Assembly: GCA_947625455.1 (NCBI GenBank)
Contig: CANQOJ010000117.1
Location: 1-7,075 of the forward strand
Length of the DNA: 7,075 nucleotides
Origin: an uncultured Clostridia bacterium
GTDB taxonomy: Bacteria > Bacillota > Clostridia > Oscillospirales > Ruminococcaceae
Direction of reading: 5' to 3'
In this document: positions 1-5,612 of the stretch, one piece after another
Layout of the letters: the number at the start of each line of letters is the position of its first letter
How positions within the stretch are numbered: position 1 is the stretch's first letter
The notes under the pieces: generated by a model
The model's input: only the letters and a program-made list of their open reading frames with translations
The model's database searches: none
What the model was told of the DNA's origin: nothing
Program-made: the position numbers and the translations under genes

Positions 1-62
1 ATATTATCCGCGAAGCGGATACCTCTACTGAATACTGTCCAATGTCCACTGTATACTGTCAC
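1..62. repeat. Palindrome plus degenerate short repeats (REP-like intergenic element)
   Basis: A perfect inverted repeat TATCCGC / GCGGATA (5-11 and 15-21) with a GAA loop is followed by several imperfect copies of a 6-8 base unit: ACTGAAT, ACTGTCCA, ATGTCC, ACTGTAT, ACTGTCAC (about 28-62). The tract ends just before the stop codon of the deacetylase gene. The structure is read directly. That it is a dispersed genomic repeat family is an inference from its palindrome-plus-tandem design, as intergenic repeats of this style occur in Clostridia. It lacks a T-tract in either direction, so it is not a convincing intrinsic terminator. It may continue beyond the left edge. Confidence 0.55.
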
Positions 63-76
63 ATGGGCGTAATAAT

Positions 77-817
77 TTAGCCATTTTCTTTCCAATAGCT
101 TATAACTCTAGGAAGAACTTTTGTGTTGGTTTCGGAAACGGCATGGAGCAAATAAACCGCTCCGTTATGCGTTTTTGACGTTATTTTATCATATGCGTAA
201 TCTTCAGACGGCTGTTTGTCGGTAAGCCAATCTTCATATGCAAAACTCCACAATACCGTTGTATACCCCAAGTCCTTTGCCGCGGCAAGCACCTTTTCGG
301 AAAACTCACCTTTCGGCGGGCGCATAACGTACATATCGTATCCGAAATTGTCGCTGATATATTCGTGAAGCTTTGAAAGTTCATCATATATCTCTTCATC
401 CGTACATTCGGGAAGCGACGGGTGACTGTAGGTGTGATTTCCGACAGTATGCCCCTCATCTATCATTCTGCGGACAAGCTCCGGATTTTTCTCGGCATAG
501 TCATATGTCACGAAAAACACTGCCTTTACATTCTCCTTTGCAAGCACGTCAAGTATACGCTCTGTACAACCGTTTTCATATCCCTCGTCAAATGTCAGCC
601 AAAGACGCTTGTTCTCGGCTTCTCCTATGAACAGCGCGCCTTTATCGCCGTACAAACTTTGCGCCTGCACAGCGCCGAGCGGACGATTTTCCGCGTCTGT
701 TTCAACGCCCATTCCATATGCTATCTTCTTTGCGGAATATCCCGATAAATCTGTTTGTGCAAACGCAGTTGCTGCCAAAATCGACATGACAAGCACTGCC
801 GATATAATTTTCTTCAT
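77..817 (-). CDS. pdaA: Secreted polysaccharide deacetylase, PdaA-like (delta-lactam-biosynthetic de-N-acetylase)
   Basis: This is a 246-aa NodB-type metal-dependent deacetylase that removes acetyl groups from peptidoglycan amino sugars. The start is ATG at 817, because AGGAG lies 8 bases upstream at 826-830; a GTG at 826 in the same frame overlaps that SD and is rejected. Residues 1-20 form a signal peptide (MKK, hydrophobic core, AFA before QT), so the protein is exported. NodB motifs in order are TFDEGYENG (75-83, catalytic D77), HTYSH (128-132, metal ligands H128 and H132), RPPKGEFS (166-173), the EDWLTD region (195-200) and LLH (223-225). The TFDEGYENG form is typical of PdaA, which acts on N-acetylmuramic acid during muramic delta-lactam formation in spore cortex; length is close to the B. 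subtilis protein. The gene appears monocistronic and divergent from the DHH gene. The deacetylase call is firm; the spore-cortex role is inferred, and a vegetative wall-modifying paralogue is the alternative. Confidence 0.9.
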   Translation of the reverse strand: MKKIISAVLVMSILAATAFAQTDLSGYSAKKIAYGMGVETDAENRPLGAVQAQSLYGDKGALFIGEAENKRLWLTFDEGYENGCTERILDVLAKENVKAVFFVTYDYAEKNPELVRRMIDEGHTVGNHTYSHPSLPECTDEEIYDELSKLHEYISDNFGYDMYVMRPPKGEFSEKVLAAAKDLGYTTVLWSFAYEDWLTDKQPSEDYAYDKITSKTHNGAVYLLHAVSETNTKVLPRVISYWKENG

Positions 818-825
818 TTTAAACA

Positions 826-830
826 CTCCT
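826..830 (-). promoter_or_regulatory. Ribosome binding site of pdaA-like gene
   Basis: AGGAG (within AAAAGGAG) on the - strand stands 8 bases before ATG at 817. It overlaps the in-frame GTG at 826 and therefore decides in favour of the ATG. Confidence 0.8.
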
Positions 831-950
831 TTTTAACATTTTTAAACATCTTGTTTCATATTTAGTTTGCTTAAAATAAAGTAATTTTATTTTGGAAATT
901 TTTTACACATATCATGCGCAAAAATATTAAAAATTATATCATTTTACCTA
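831..950. other. AT-rich part of the divergent intergenic spacer
   Basis: No open frame is credible here. The stretch presumably holds the - strand promoter of the deacetylase gene, but I could not find a convincing pair of -35 and -10 boxes. An 8-bp inverted repeat AAAATAAA / TTTATTTT (873-880 and 886-893) is present, though in such AT-rich DNA it may be chance. A non-sigma-A promoter, for instance a sporulation sigma factor, is possible but not shown. Confidence 0.4.
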
Positions 951-979
951 TTGAATAATTCATGTAAATATGTTACAAT
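951..979 (+). promoter_or_regulatory. Sigma-A type promoter with extended -10 for the DHH gene
   Basis: A -35 box TTGAAT (951-956) is separated by 17 bases from a -10 box TACAAT (974-979), and TG at 971-972 gives the extended -10 form TGTTACAAT. Spacing is optimal. Transcription would start near 985-987, leaving a leader of about 54 bases before ATG at 1040. Confidence 0.75.
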
Positions 980-993
980 AAAAGAAGTATGTG

Positions 994-1020
994 GATATAT
1001 ATTCCTGCAAAATATATATC
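994..1020 (+). promoter_or_regulatory. 10-bp inverted repeat in the 5' leader of the DHH gene
   Basis: GATATATATT (994-1003) and AATATATATC (1011-1020) are exact reverse complements around a 7-base loop CCTGCAA. The element lies just after the predicted transcription start and 8 bases before the SD AAGGAG (1029-1034). It could be a leader hairpin that stabilises the mRNA or tunes initiation, or a dyad operator. The stem is nearly all A-T pairs and would be weak as RNA, so a protein-binding dyad is equally plausible. No T-tract follows, so it is not a terminator. Confidence 0.5.
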
Positions 1021-1039
1021 TCTGTTTTAAGGAGCTTTT

Positions 1040-2026
1040 ATGACTCAGGAATTACAAGAACTTATCTCCGTTTTAAAGGGACACCGCGTTTACATTCAAA
1101 CTCACAACTTTCCCGATCCCGACGCTATCGCCAGCGCTTACGGACTTCAAGTGCTGCTTGAACATTTTGGCATTATTACCATTATCTGTCATCACGGTAT
1201 TGTCGAAAGAGCGGCAACAATGAATATGGTTTCCGAATTTAAGATAGATATGACAACTGATGATGATTTGATTTACATGTCGGAGAATGACTATATAGTA
1301 AATGTTGACAGCCAGAAAGGAAACGCGAATATCCGCGACCTTATCGGAAAGGAAGTTGCGGTTATTGACCACCACCCTGTTTTCACGGAAATTGACGGCT
1401 ACTTATTCAAAGATATTCGTATGGTTGGGAGCTGCTCTACGATAATTGCCGATTATTTCAGGAAAAATGAAGTTGAGATGTCGGAATCGGTTGCAACAGC
1501 GCTTTTGTACGGACTTAAATGCGATACGCACAATTTTACGCGTGGTGTTAAAAATCTTGACGTTGAAATTTTTTCATATCTGTTTCCTTATGCAAATCAC
1601 CAGCTTATAAGGCGTTTTCAGTCGGGCGAAATATTCTACAAGGAGGTAAACGCTCTTGCAGACAGCCTTAAAGCTGTGGAGATAATAGACGGCGTTGCGT
1701 TTGCGTTTCTCGATTTCCCCTGCCCCGACGCTTTTATTGCCATGATTTCGGATTTTCTTATGCAGATTGAGGAGGTTTTTTTCTCGGTTGTTTTCTGTCA
1801 CAGAGACGGCGGGTTTAAGTTTTCGGTGCGCTCGGAATATGACGAGCTTGACGCGGGGAGAATTATATCGGACGCTCTTGTCGGCATAGGCTCAGGAGGC
1901 GGTCACAAGTCAATGGCGGGCGGTTATGCCTCGGAAGAAAAACTGCGCAGACTTAGCACGGATTACGGCAAAATTATTCAGCATCTGTTCCTGAACATCA
2001 TACACTCAAAGCAGAACAATAAATAA
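1040..2026 (+). CDS. DHH/DHHA1 family phosphoesterase, NrnA-like oligoribonuclease / pAp phosphatase
   Basis: This is a 328-aa cytoplasmic manganese-dependent phosphoesterase. Relatives (NrnA) degrade 2-5 nt RNA fragments and dephosphorylate pAp; some family members act on cyclic dinucleotide products. Visible DHH-domain motifs are HNFPDPDAIAS (22-32, metal-binding D26 and D28), VNVD with D90, DHH at 110-112 and GLKCDT with D162. The C-terminal DHHA1 domain carries the substrate-binding GSGGGH (284-289) followed by KSMAGG. All expected metal ligands are present and length fits the 310-340 aa norm, with no TM segment, CBS or RecJ extension. The start is ATG at 1040, with AAGGAG 5 bases upstream at 1029-1034. 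Motif I reads DPDAIAS rather than the commoner DGDAIGS, so it may belong to a side branch with a different substrate. It is a single-gene unit with its own promoter and terminator. Family confidence is high; substrate is uncertain. Confidence 0.88.
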   Translation: MTQELQELISVLKGHRVYIQTHNFPDPDAIASAYGLQVLLEHFGIITIICHHGIVERAATMNMVSEFKIDMTTDDDLIYMSENDYIVNVDSQKGNANIRDLIGKEVAVIDHHPVFTEIDGYLFKDIRMVGSCSTIIADYFRKNEVEMSESVATALLYGLKCDTHNFTRGVKNLDVEIFSYLFPYANHQLIRRFQSGEIFYKEVNALADSLKAVEIIDGVAFAFLDFPCPDAFIAMISDFLMQIEEVFFSVVFCHRDGGFKFSVRSEYDELDAGRIISDALVGIGSGGGHKSMAGGYASEEKLRRLSTDYGKIIQHLFLNIIHSKQNNK

Positions 2027-2040
2027 CGTCATAAATAAAC

Positions 2041-2081
2041 AACGTTTGCAATATTAAATAATTGCAAACGTTTGTTTTTTT
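2041..2081. terminator. Bidirectional intrinsic terminator between convergent genes
   Basis: AACGTTTGCAAT (2041-2052) and ATTGCAAACGTT (2061-2072) form a perfect 12-bp stem with an 8-base loop. On the + strand the stem runs into TTTGTTTTTTT (2071-2081). On the - strand it is followed by a T-rich TTGTTTATTTAT run. It sits 14 bases after the DHH gene stop and 14 bases past the LRR gene stop on the opposite strand, so it can serve both convergent transcripts. Confidence 0.88.
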
Positions 2082-2095
2082 AAGTTCATGCAAAT

Positions 2096-3311
2096 TTATC
2101 CAAAAACCGCATTTTCAAAATCCTCAACAGATTCGTATGTATTGTTTTTATAAGTGATTTTCAGCGCTTTTCCGCACTTGTCAAATATGCCCTCTCCGAA
2201 AACCTCAACGCTGTCGGGAATTATTATGCTACCAAGCTTTTTGCACCCCTCAAACGCCGCGTCTGAAATCTTCGTGACCGTATCGGGTATCACAACTTCT
2301 TCAAGTTTCTTGCAGTCGCAGAATGTCCAGCTGTTGATTACGGTTACGCCCTTTGGTATAACAACGCTTTTAAGCGAAGCGCAGGATTGAAATGCGCCCT
2401 TGCCTATGCTCACAACGCTGTTTGGGATTTTCACGCTTTTAAGCTTTTCACAGCCGTAAAACGCATTTGGCGCTATTTGTGCCGTATTTTCGGGAATTAC
2501 CGCTTTTGTATCTTTGCCCATATATCTGTAAAGAATGCCGTTTCCTATTATCAGATAATCGCCTTTATAATTATCAAGCCATTTTGTGTTCATAAAGGCG
2601 TTTATGCCTATGTCAGCAATACCTGCGGGCAATTTGATAACAGCCAGGTTTACACAACCGCAAAAAGCGCCGAAGCCGATTGAACAGACGCTGTCGGGAA
2701 TATTGACGCTCTTTATATCCTTGTTATCGGCAAATGCCGCCCCTGCGACAGTTGTTATACCGTTGGGAATTATGACATTTTCCGCACTGCCTTTGTATTT
2801 ATACAGAACATTTTTTCCTGTAATCACAAAATCGCCTTTATAATCGTTATACCATTTTGTGTTGTCAAAGGCGTTATCGCCAACTTCTTCGATTGTGTCG
2901 GGAAGAGAAATTTCAGCGAGCATTTCGCAGTTTTGAAACGCCATTCTGCCGATTTTCCGTACATTTTTCGGAATGTCAATTTTTTCAAGGCTTGAACAGT
3001 TCATAAATGTGCAGTCATTTATAACGTTTATCTCGTCGGGAATTGCGATTTCTTTAAGAGAACGACAGCCATTGAACACACCGCCGCCCATTTCCTTTAA
3101 TCCGCGCGGCAATGTTACGCTCGTAAGATTTTCACAGCCAAAGAACACCGTTCTGCCGATTGAAGTTACGCTTTCGGGAATAACGACGCTTTTTATTTCG
3201 GCGCAGCGCTGAAAGGCAAAGTTTTCTATACGCGTTATATTGTTGGGAATAACAACGTTATTGTCCGCGCCGTCGTATCTTAAAAGTATTTTCCGTAATC
3301 TGAAATGCCAT
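2096..3311 (-). CDS. BspA-type leucine-rich repeat (LRR_5) protein, frame broken near the 5' end
   Basis: About 14 tandem BspA-type LRRs of roughly 23 residues fill the protein. The consensus is (I/V)IP..V..I...AF..C..L..V, with a conserved F..C in nearly every unit. Two units carry an insert of the type NTKW..(D/N)YKGD..I....LY.Y.G, starting at about 2863 and 2590, 91 residues apart. The repeats are in frame from 3343 down to the TAA at 2096, but that frame has no ATG, GTG or TTG above GTG 3148, which lies inside a repeat and has no SD. GGAGGT (3322-3317) followed 5 bases later by ATG 3311 opens another frame, MAFQITENT, which reads TAA after 17 codons. One extra base or two missing bases near 3279-3290 would join the two into a 404-405 aa protein. 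There is no signal peptide or anchor, so a cytoplasmic protein-binding role is likely; the ligand is unknown. It is the last gene of the operon, 29 bases after the RHH gene. Confidence 0.82.
3279..3290 (-). other. Likely frameshift site in the LRR gene
   Basis: On the - strand the ATG-initiated frame reads MAFQITENT, then FKIRRRGQ and a stop. The frame offset by one base reads LRYDGADNNVVIP and continues through all repeats. The joined peptide matches the internal modules of the same protein (FVITGKNVLYKYKG then SAENVIIP), which places the shift around the four-base A run at 3282-3285 (T run on the coding strand). Real mutation, sequencing or assembly error, or recoding cannot be separated from sequence alone. 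Confidence 0.75.
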
Positions 3312-3316
3312 TTTAG

Positions 3317-3322
3317 ACCTCC
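3317..3322 (-). promoter_or_regulatory. Strong ribosome binding site of the LRR gene
   Basis: GGAGGT on the - strand lies 5 bases before ATG at 3311 and 18 bases after the RHH stop codon. It shows where translation of the LRR protein was meant to begin, in a frame different from that of the repeats. Confidence 0.8.
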
Positions 3323-3340
3323 GTTTAAATTGTTACAGTT

Positions 3341-3514
3341 TTATTTTGCGATATATTCCTCAACCGCTTTTACAAAGAGTTGCGACAAAGACAGCCCCAT
3401 TTCATCGGCAATCTGTTTATAACGCTCTTTCTCGCCTTTCTTAACGAGTACACGCACCATGTCATAATTTTTGGCGTTATAGCGGTTTTTCACTTCAGCA
3501 GACGTTTTTCCCAT
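3341..3514 (-). CDS. Small ribbon-helix-helix (Arc-like) protein, 57 aa
   Basis: This basic 57-residue protein begins MGKTSAEVKNRYNAKNYD. It has a short predicted beta strand (YDMVRVLV, about 17-24), then helix one (KGEKERYKQIADEMG) and helix two (SLSQLFVKAVEEYI). This beta-alpha-alpha order with a G.S...F...A motif is the ribbon-helix-helix pattern of Arc/MetJ-like DNA-binding dimers. The start is ATG 3514 because GAGGTGAT (3525-3518) precedes it at ideal distance; TTG codons at 3535 and 3532 in the same frame lie upstream of that SD and are rejected. The gene begins 14 bases after the dprA stop and is followed 29 bases later by the LRR gene, so it is cotranscribed. No toxin gene adjoins it, so an antitoxin role is not supported. 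It may be a local regulator or a nucleoid-type DNA binder. The fold call is from pattern only. Confidence 0.75.
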   Translation of the reverse strand: MGKTSAEVKNRYNAKNYDMVRVLVKKGEKERYKQIADEMGLSLSQLFVKAVEEYIAK

Positions 3515-3517
3515 ATT

Positions 3518-3525
3518 ATCACCTC
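3518..3525 (-). promoter_or_regulatory. Ribosome binding site of the RHH gene
   Basis: GAGGTGAT on the - strand, then AAT, then ATG 3514. The extended match to the 16S 3' end decides the start. The same GGTGAT plus three bases geometry recurs before ruvB and at the dprA ACG. Confidence 0.8.
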
Positions 3526-3528
3526 TTT

Positions 3529-4485
3529 TCAACAACCCCGCAAACCGTACTGCCTAAGCATATCCGTCTGTCCTATAAGCGTGCGGACAATATCAAGATA
3601 ACTGAAAACAGGTACGGCGCCGTCACGTCCAAGCGCGTCAACTCCCGTAAAATGCGTAGAAAGTATATTGTGCGGGGGAATGTAAAACACCTCTCTGCCC
3701 TGCTCGCAGGCATGATTTGCGGTGATAAGCGCTCCGCTTTGCTCGCCTGCCTCAATCACAAGAGTACCCAGCGACAGCCCCGAAATAATCCTGTTTCTGT
3801 GCTGAAAATAATCGGCTGACGGCTTTGTATACGGCAATAATTCGCTTATTACCGCTCCCCCGCTTTCGGTTATTTCATATTTAAGGCGGGTGTTTTCAAG
3901 CGGATAGTCCACAAACATACCGCACGCCAAAACCGCTATTGTTTTCCCGCCGTTGTCAATGCACGCTTTATGCGCCGCCGCGTCAATTCCCACCGCAAGC
4001 CCGCTTGTAATGACAGCGCCCACCTGCGCAAGCTGTGAAATAATCCGCTTTGTTACGTCAATTCCGTATGCCGAGGCATTTCTTGTTCCCACTGCCGAAA
4101 CCGTAAGACCGCCGTCAATGCCTTTGAGATTGCCCTTGCAAAACAAAACTATAGGCGGGTTGTCTATGTTTTTGAGCAGTACGGGATATTCTTTGTCGTC
4201 AAGAGTTATGATTTTTATGCCGTTGATGTTACATTTATTGATTATATCATTTACGGCGCTGTTTCTGATTTCCTTTGCACGTATTTTTTCATCTTCGGTT
4301 ATATTGACATTGCCGTCACGTATTGCAATAGCAGTTTTCTCGGCGTTAAAGCCGAAATGTTCGAGGATTTCAAGCGTTCTTCTGTTGTACGGCTGCATAA
4401 CAAGCAGCAGCCATATCCAGACTTCAACACGGCTTGCCGTAAAATCACCCCGCTTCGTTACAGCTTTTTGCAATATGCACAGCAA
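3529..4485 (-). CDS. dprA: DNA processing protein DprA (Smf), start uncertain
   Basis: DprA binds single-stranded DNA and loads RecA, in natural transformation or more general recombination, in the cytoplasm. Counting from TTG 4485 (318 aa), a short helical N-terminal domain (about 20-80) precedes a Rossmann-like core with VGTRNAS (132-138), SGLAVGID (161-168), ACG...DYP (187-194), RNRIISGLS (230-238), SGALITA (250-256) and EQGREV (261-266), all DprA hallmarks. The C-terminal winged helix found in many DprA proteins is absent; the protein ends about 50 residues after EQGREV. Start: TTG 4485 has only a poor SD. GGGGTGAT (4451-4444) sits at the spacing used by ruvB and the RHH gene, but the codon there (4440) is ACG; from it the product would be 303 aa beginning ASRVEVWIWL, where family N-termini usually begin. 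The outer boundary is given here. A weak promoter (TTGACG 4515-4510, TTTAAT 4490-4485, 19-base spacing) would start transcripts inside 4485-4440. The gene lies 58 bases after ruvB. Confidence 0.9.
   Translation of the reverse strand: MLCILQKAVTKRGDFTASRVEVWIWLLLVMQPYNRRTLEILEHFGFNAEKTAIAIRDGNVNITEDEKIRAKEIRNSAVNDIINKCNINGIKIITLDDKEYPVLLKNIDNPPIVLFCKGNLKGIDGGLTVSAVGTRNASAYGIDVTKRIISQLAQVGAVITSGLAVGIDAAAHKACIDNGGKTIAVLACGMFVDYPLENTRLKYEITESGGAVISELLPYTKPSADYFQHRNRIISGLSLGTLVIEAGEQSGALITANHACEQGREVFYIPPHNILSTHFTGVDALGRDGAVPVFSYLDIVRTLIGQTDMLRQYGLRGC
4444..4451 (-). promoter_or_regulatory. SD-like site before an ACG codon in dprA
   Basis: GGGGTGAT on the - strand followed by TTT and ACG (4440-4438), in the dprA frame. 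GAGGTGAT-AAT-ATG (RHH) and GTGGTGAT-TTA-ATG (ruvB) have the same spacing, so ACG holds the place of a start codon. Confidence 0.55.
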
Positions 4486-4543
4486 TTAAAATCATCTTTA
4501 AATATTCACCGTCAATCGCTCGCTTATTGACATAAATATTATC

Positions 4544-5599
4544 TCAGGTATCATCAAGCGTCTGCTGGTCGCTTTCGTTATATGCAATTCCAAGGTGCTT
4601 GTAAGCAAGCGCGGTTGCAACTCTCCCTCTGGGAGTTTTCGCCACAAACCCTAATTGCATAAGATACGGCTCGCAAACGTCCTCAAGCGTTACGGACTCT
4701 TCGTTTAGCGCAGACGCAAGCGTTGAAAGTCCGACAGGACCGCCGTTATAGCCTTTTATTATCATTTCCAGAAAACTCCTGTCAAGCTTGTCAAGCCCCA
4801 GCTCGTCCACTTCAAGCTTCTTTAAAGCTGTGTCCGCAATCTCCCTAGTTATCTTTCCGTTTCCTATGACGTCAGCAAAGTCGCGGACGCGTTTAAGCAG
4901 GCGGTTTGCAATACGCGGAGTGCCTCTCGACCGCTTTGCTATTTCAAGCGCGCCGTCTTTCATGCACGGAATGCCGAGAATGACCGCAGAGCGCTGAACA
5001 ATATCGCACAATTGTTCGGGCGAATATAATTCAAGTCTCTGCACTACGCCAAATCTGTCGCGAAGCGGTGCGGAAAGCTGACCTGAGCGCGTTGTAGCGC
5101 CTATAAGCGTAAAGCGTTTGAGCGGAAGCCTTATAGAGCGCGCCGCAGGACCTTTTCCCGTCACAATATCCAGCACAAAATCCTCCATGGCAGGATAGAG
5201 TATCTCCTCGACCTGCCTTGAAAGCCTGTGTATCTCGTCAATAAACAGCACGTCATTTGCATTAAGCGTTGTGAGAAGCGCCGCCAAGTCGCCCGGCTTT
5301 TCAATGGCAGGGCCTGAAGTTATGCGGATATTTACGCCCATTTCATTCGCGATTATGCAGGAAAGCGTTGTTTTTCCGAGTCCGGGCGGACCGTACAGCA
5401 AAACATGGTCAAGGCATTCTCCGCGCCTTTTCGCCGCCTCTATATAAACCGCCATATTGTCCTTTACCTTGTCCTGACCTATGTATTCCGAAAGCGACTG
5501 CGGGCGCAAGGTTAATTCAGTGTCAACGTCCGCTTCAACCGCTCTCGGCTCAACTACCCGCTCGCTGAAATTAAACTCGTCATCTGACATTTCAAGCAT
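4544..5599 (-). CDS. ruvB: Holliday junction branch migration ATPase RuvB
   Basis: RuvB is the hexameric AAA+ motor that, with RuvA, drives branch migration of Holliday junctions in recombinational repair. From ATG 5599 the protein is 351 aa, the usual length. Motifs are the N-terminal LRPQSLSEYIGQ (31-42), Walker A GPPGLGKT (70-77), Walker B LFIDE with IHRL (118-125), sensor 1 GATTRSG (167-173), the arginine finger in PLRDRFG (178-184), sensor 2 region RGTPRIANRLLKR (225-237) and a C-terminal winged helix ending in TPRGRVATALAYKHLG (322-337). Nothing essential is missing. The frame stays open further upstream to 5815, but that part overlaps the TPR gene and lacks family similarity. GTGGTGAT (5610-5603) followed by TTA and ATG fixes the start; ATG 5590 (MSDDEF) is a weaker option. 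The gene starts 13 bases after the TPR gene stop, so coupled translation is likely. Confidence 0.97.
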   Translation of the reverse strand: MLEMSDDEFNFSERVVEPRAVEADVDTELTLRPQSLSEYIGQDKVKDNMAVYIEAAKRRGECLDHVLLYGPPGLGKTTLSCIIANEMGVNIRITSGPAIEKPGDLAALLTTLNANDVLFIDEIHRLSRQVEEILYPAMEDFVLDIVTGKGPAARSIRLPLKRFTLIGATTRSGQLSAPLRDRFGVVQRLELYSPEQLCDIVQRSAVILGIPCMKDGALEIAKRSRGTPRIANRLLKRVRDFADVIGNGKITREIADTALKKLEVDELGLDKLDRSFLEMIIKGYNGGPVGLSTLASALNEESVTLEDVCEPYLMQLGFVAKTPRGRVATALAYKHLGIAYNESDQQTLDDT

Positions 5600-5602
5600 T
5601 AA

Positions 5603-5610
5603 ATCACCAC
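5603..5610 (-). promoter_or_regulatory. Ribosome binding site of ruvB
   Basis: GTGGTGAT on the - strand, then TTA and ATG 5599. It lies immediately after the TGA stop of the TPR gene (5615-5613) and rules out the longer upstream reading of ruvB. Confidence 0.75.
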
Positions 5611-5612
5611 TT

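Noticed and set aside
5..21. Palindrome as the terminator of the deacetylase gene
   Set aside because: No T-tract follows the stem on the - strand within the window.
818..826. GTG 826 as an earlier start of the deacetylase gene
   Set aside because: It overlaps the AGGAG site that serves ATG 817, and it adds only MF K before the canonical MKK signal peptide start.
2200..3260. Regular recurrence of short CGGGAAT-like words, at first sight CRISPR-like or tandem repeats
   Set aside because: The 69-base period equals one 23-residue LRR unit, and the words encode the conserved IP turn; it is a protein-level repeat.
2154..3422. Several + strand open frames opposite the LRR gene
   Set aside because: They are shadows of the repetitive LRR coding sequence, without SD sites or recognisable domains.
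3341..3535. RHH protein as the antitoxin of a toxin-antitoxin pair
   Set aside because: Neither neighbour (DprA, LRR protein) resembles a toxin, and the spacing is that of an ordinary operon.
3953..4489. A 178-residue + strand open frame opposite dprA
   Set aside because: DprA motifs on the - strand are unmistakable; the antisense frame has low-complexity Ser/Leu composition and no SD.
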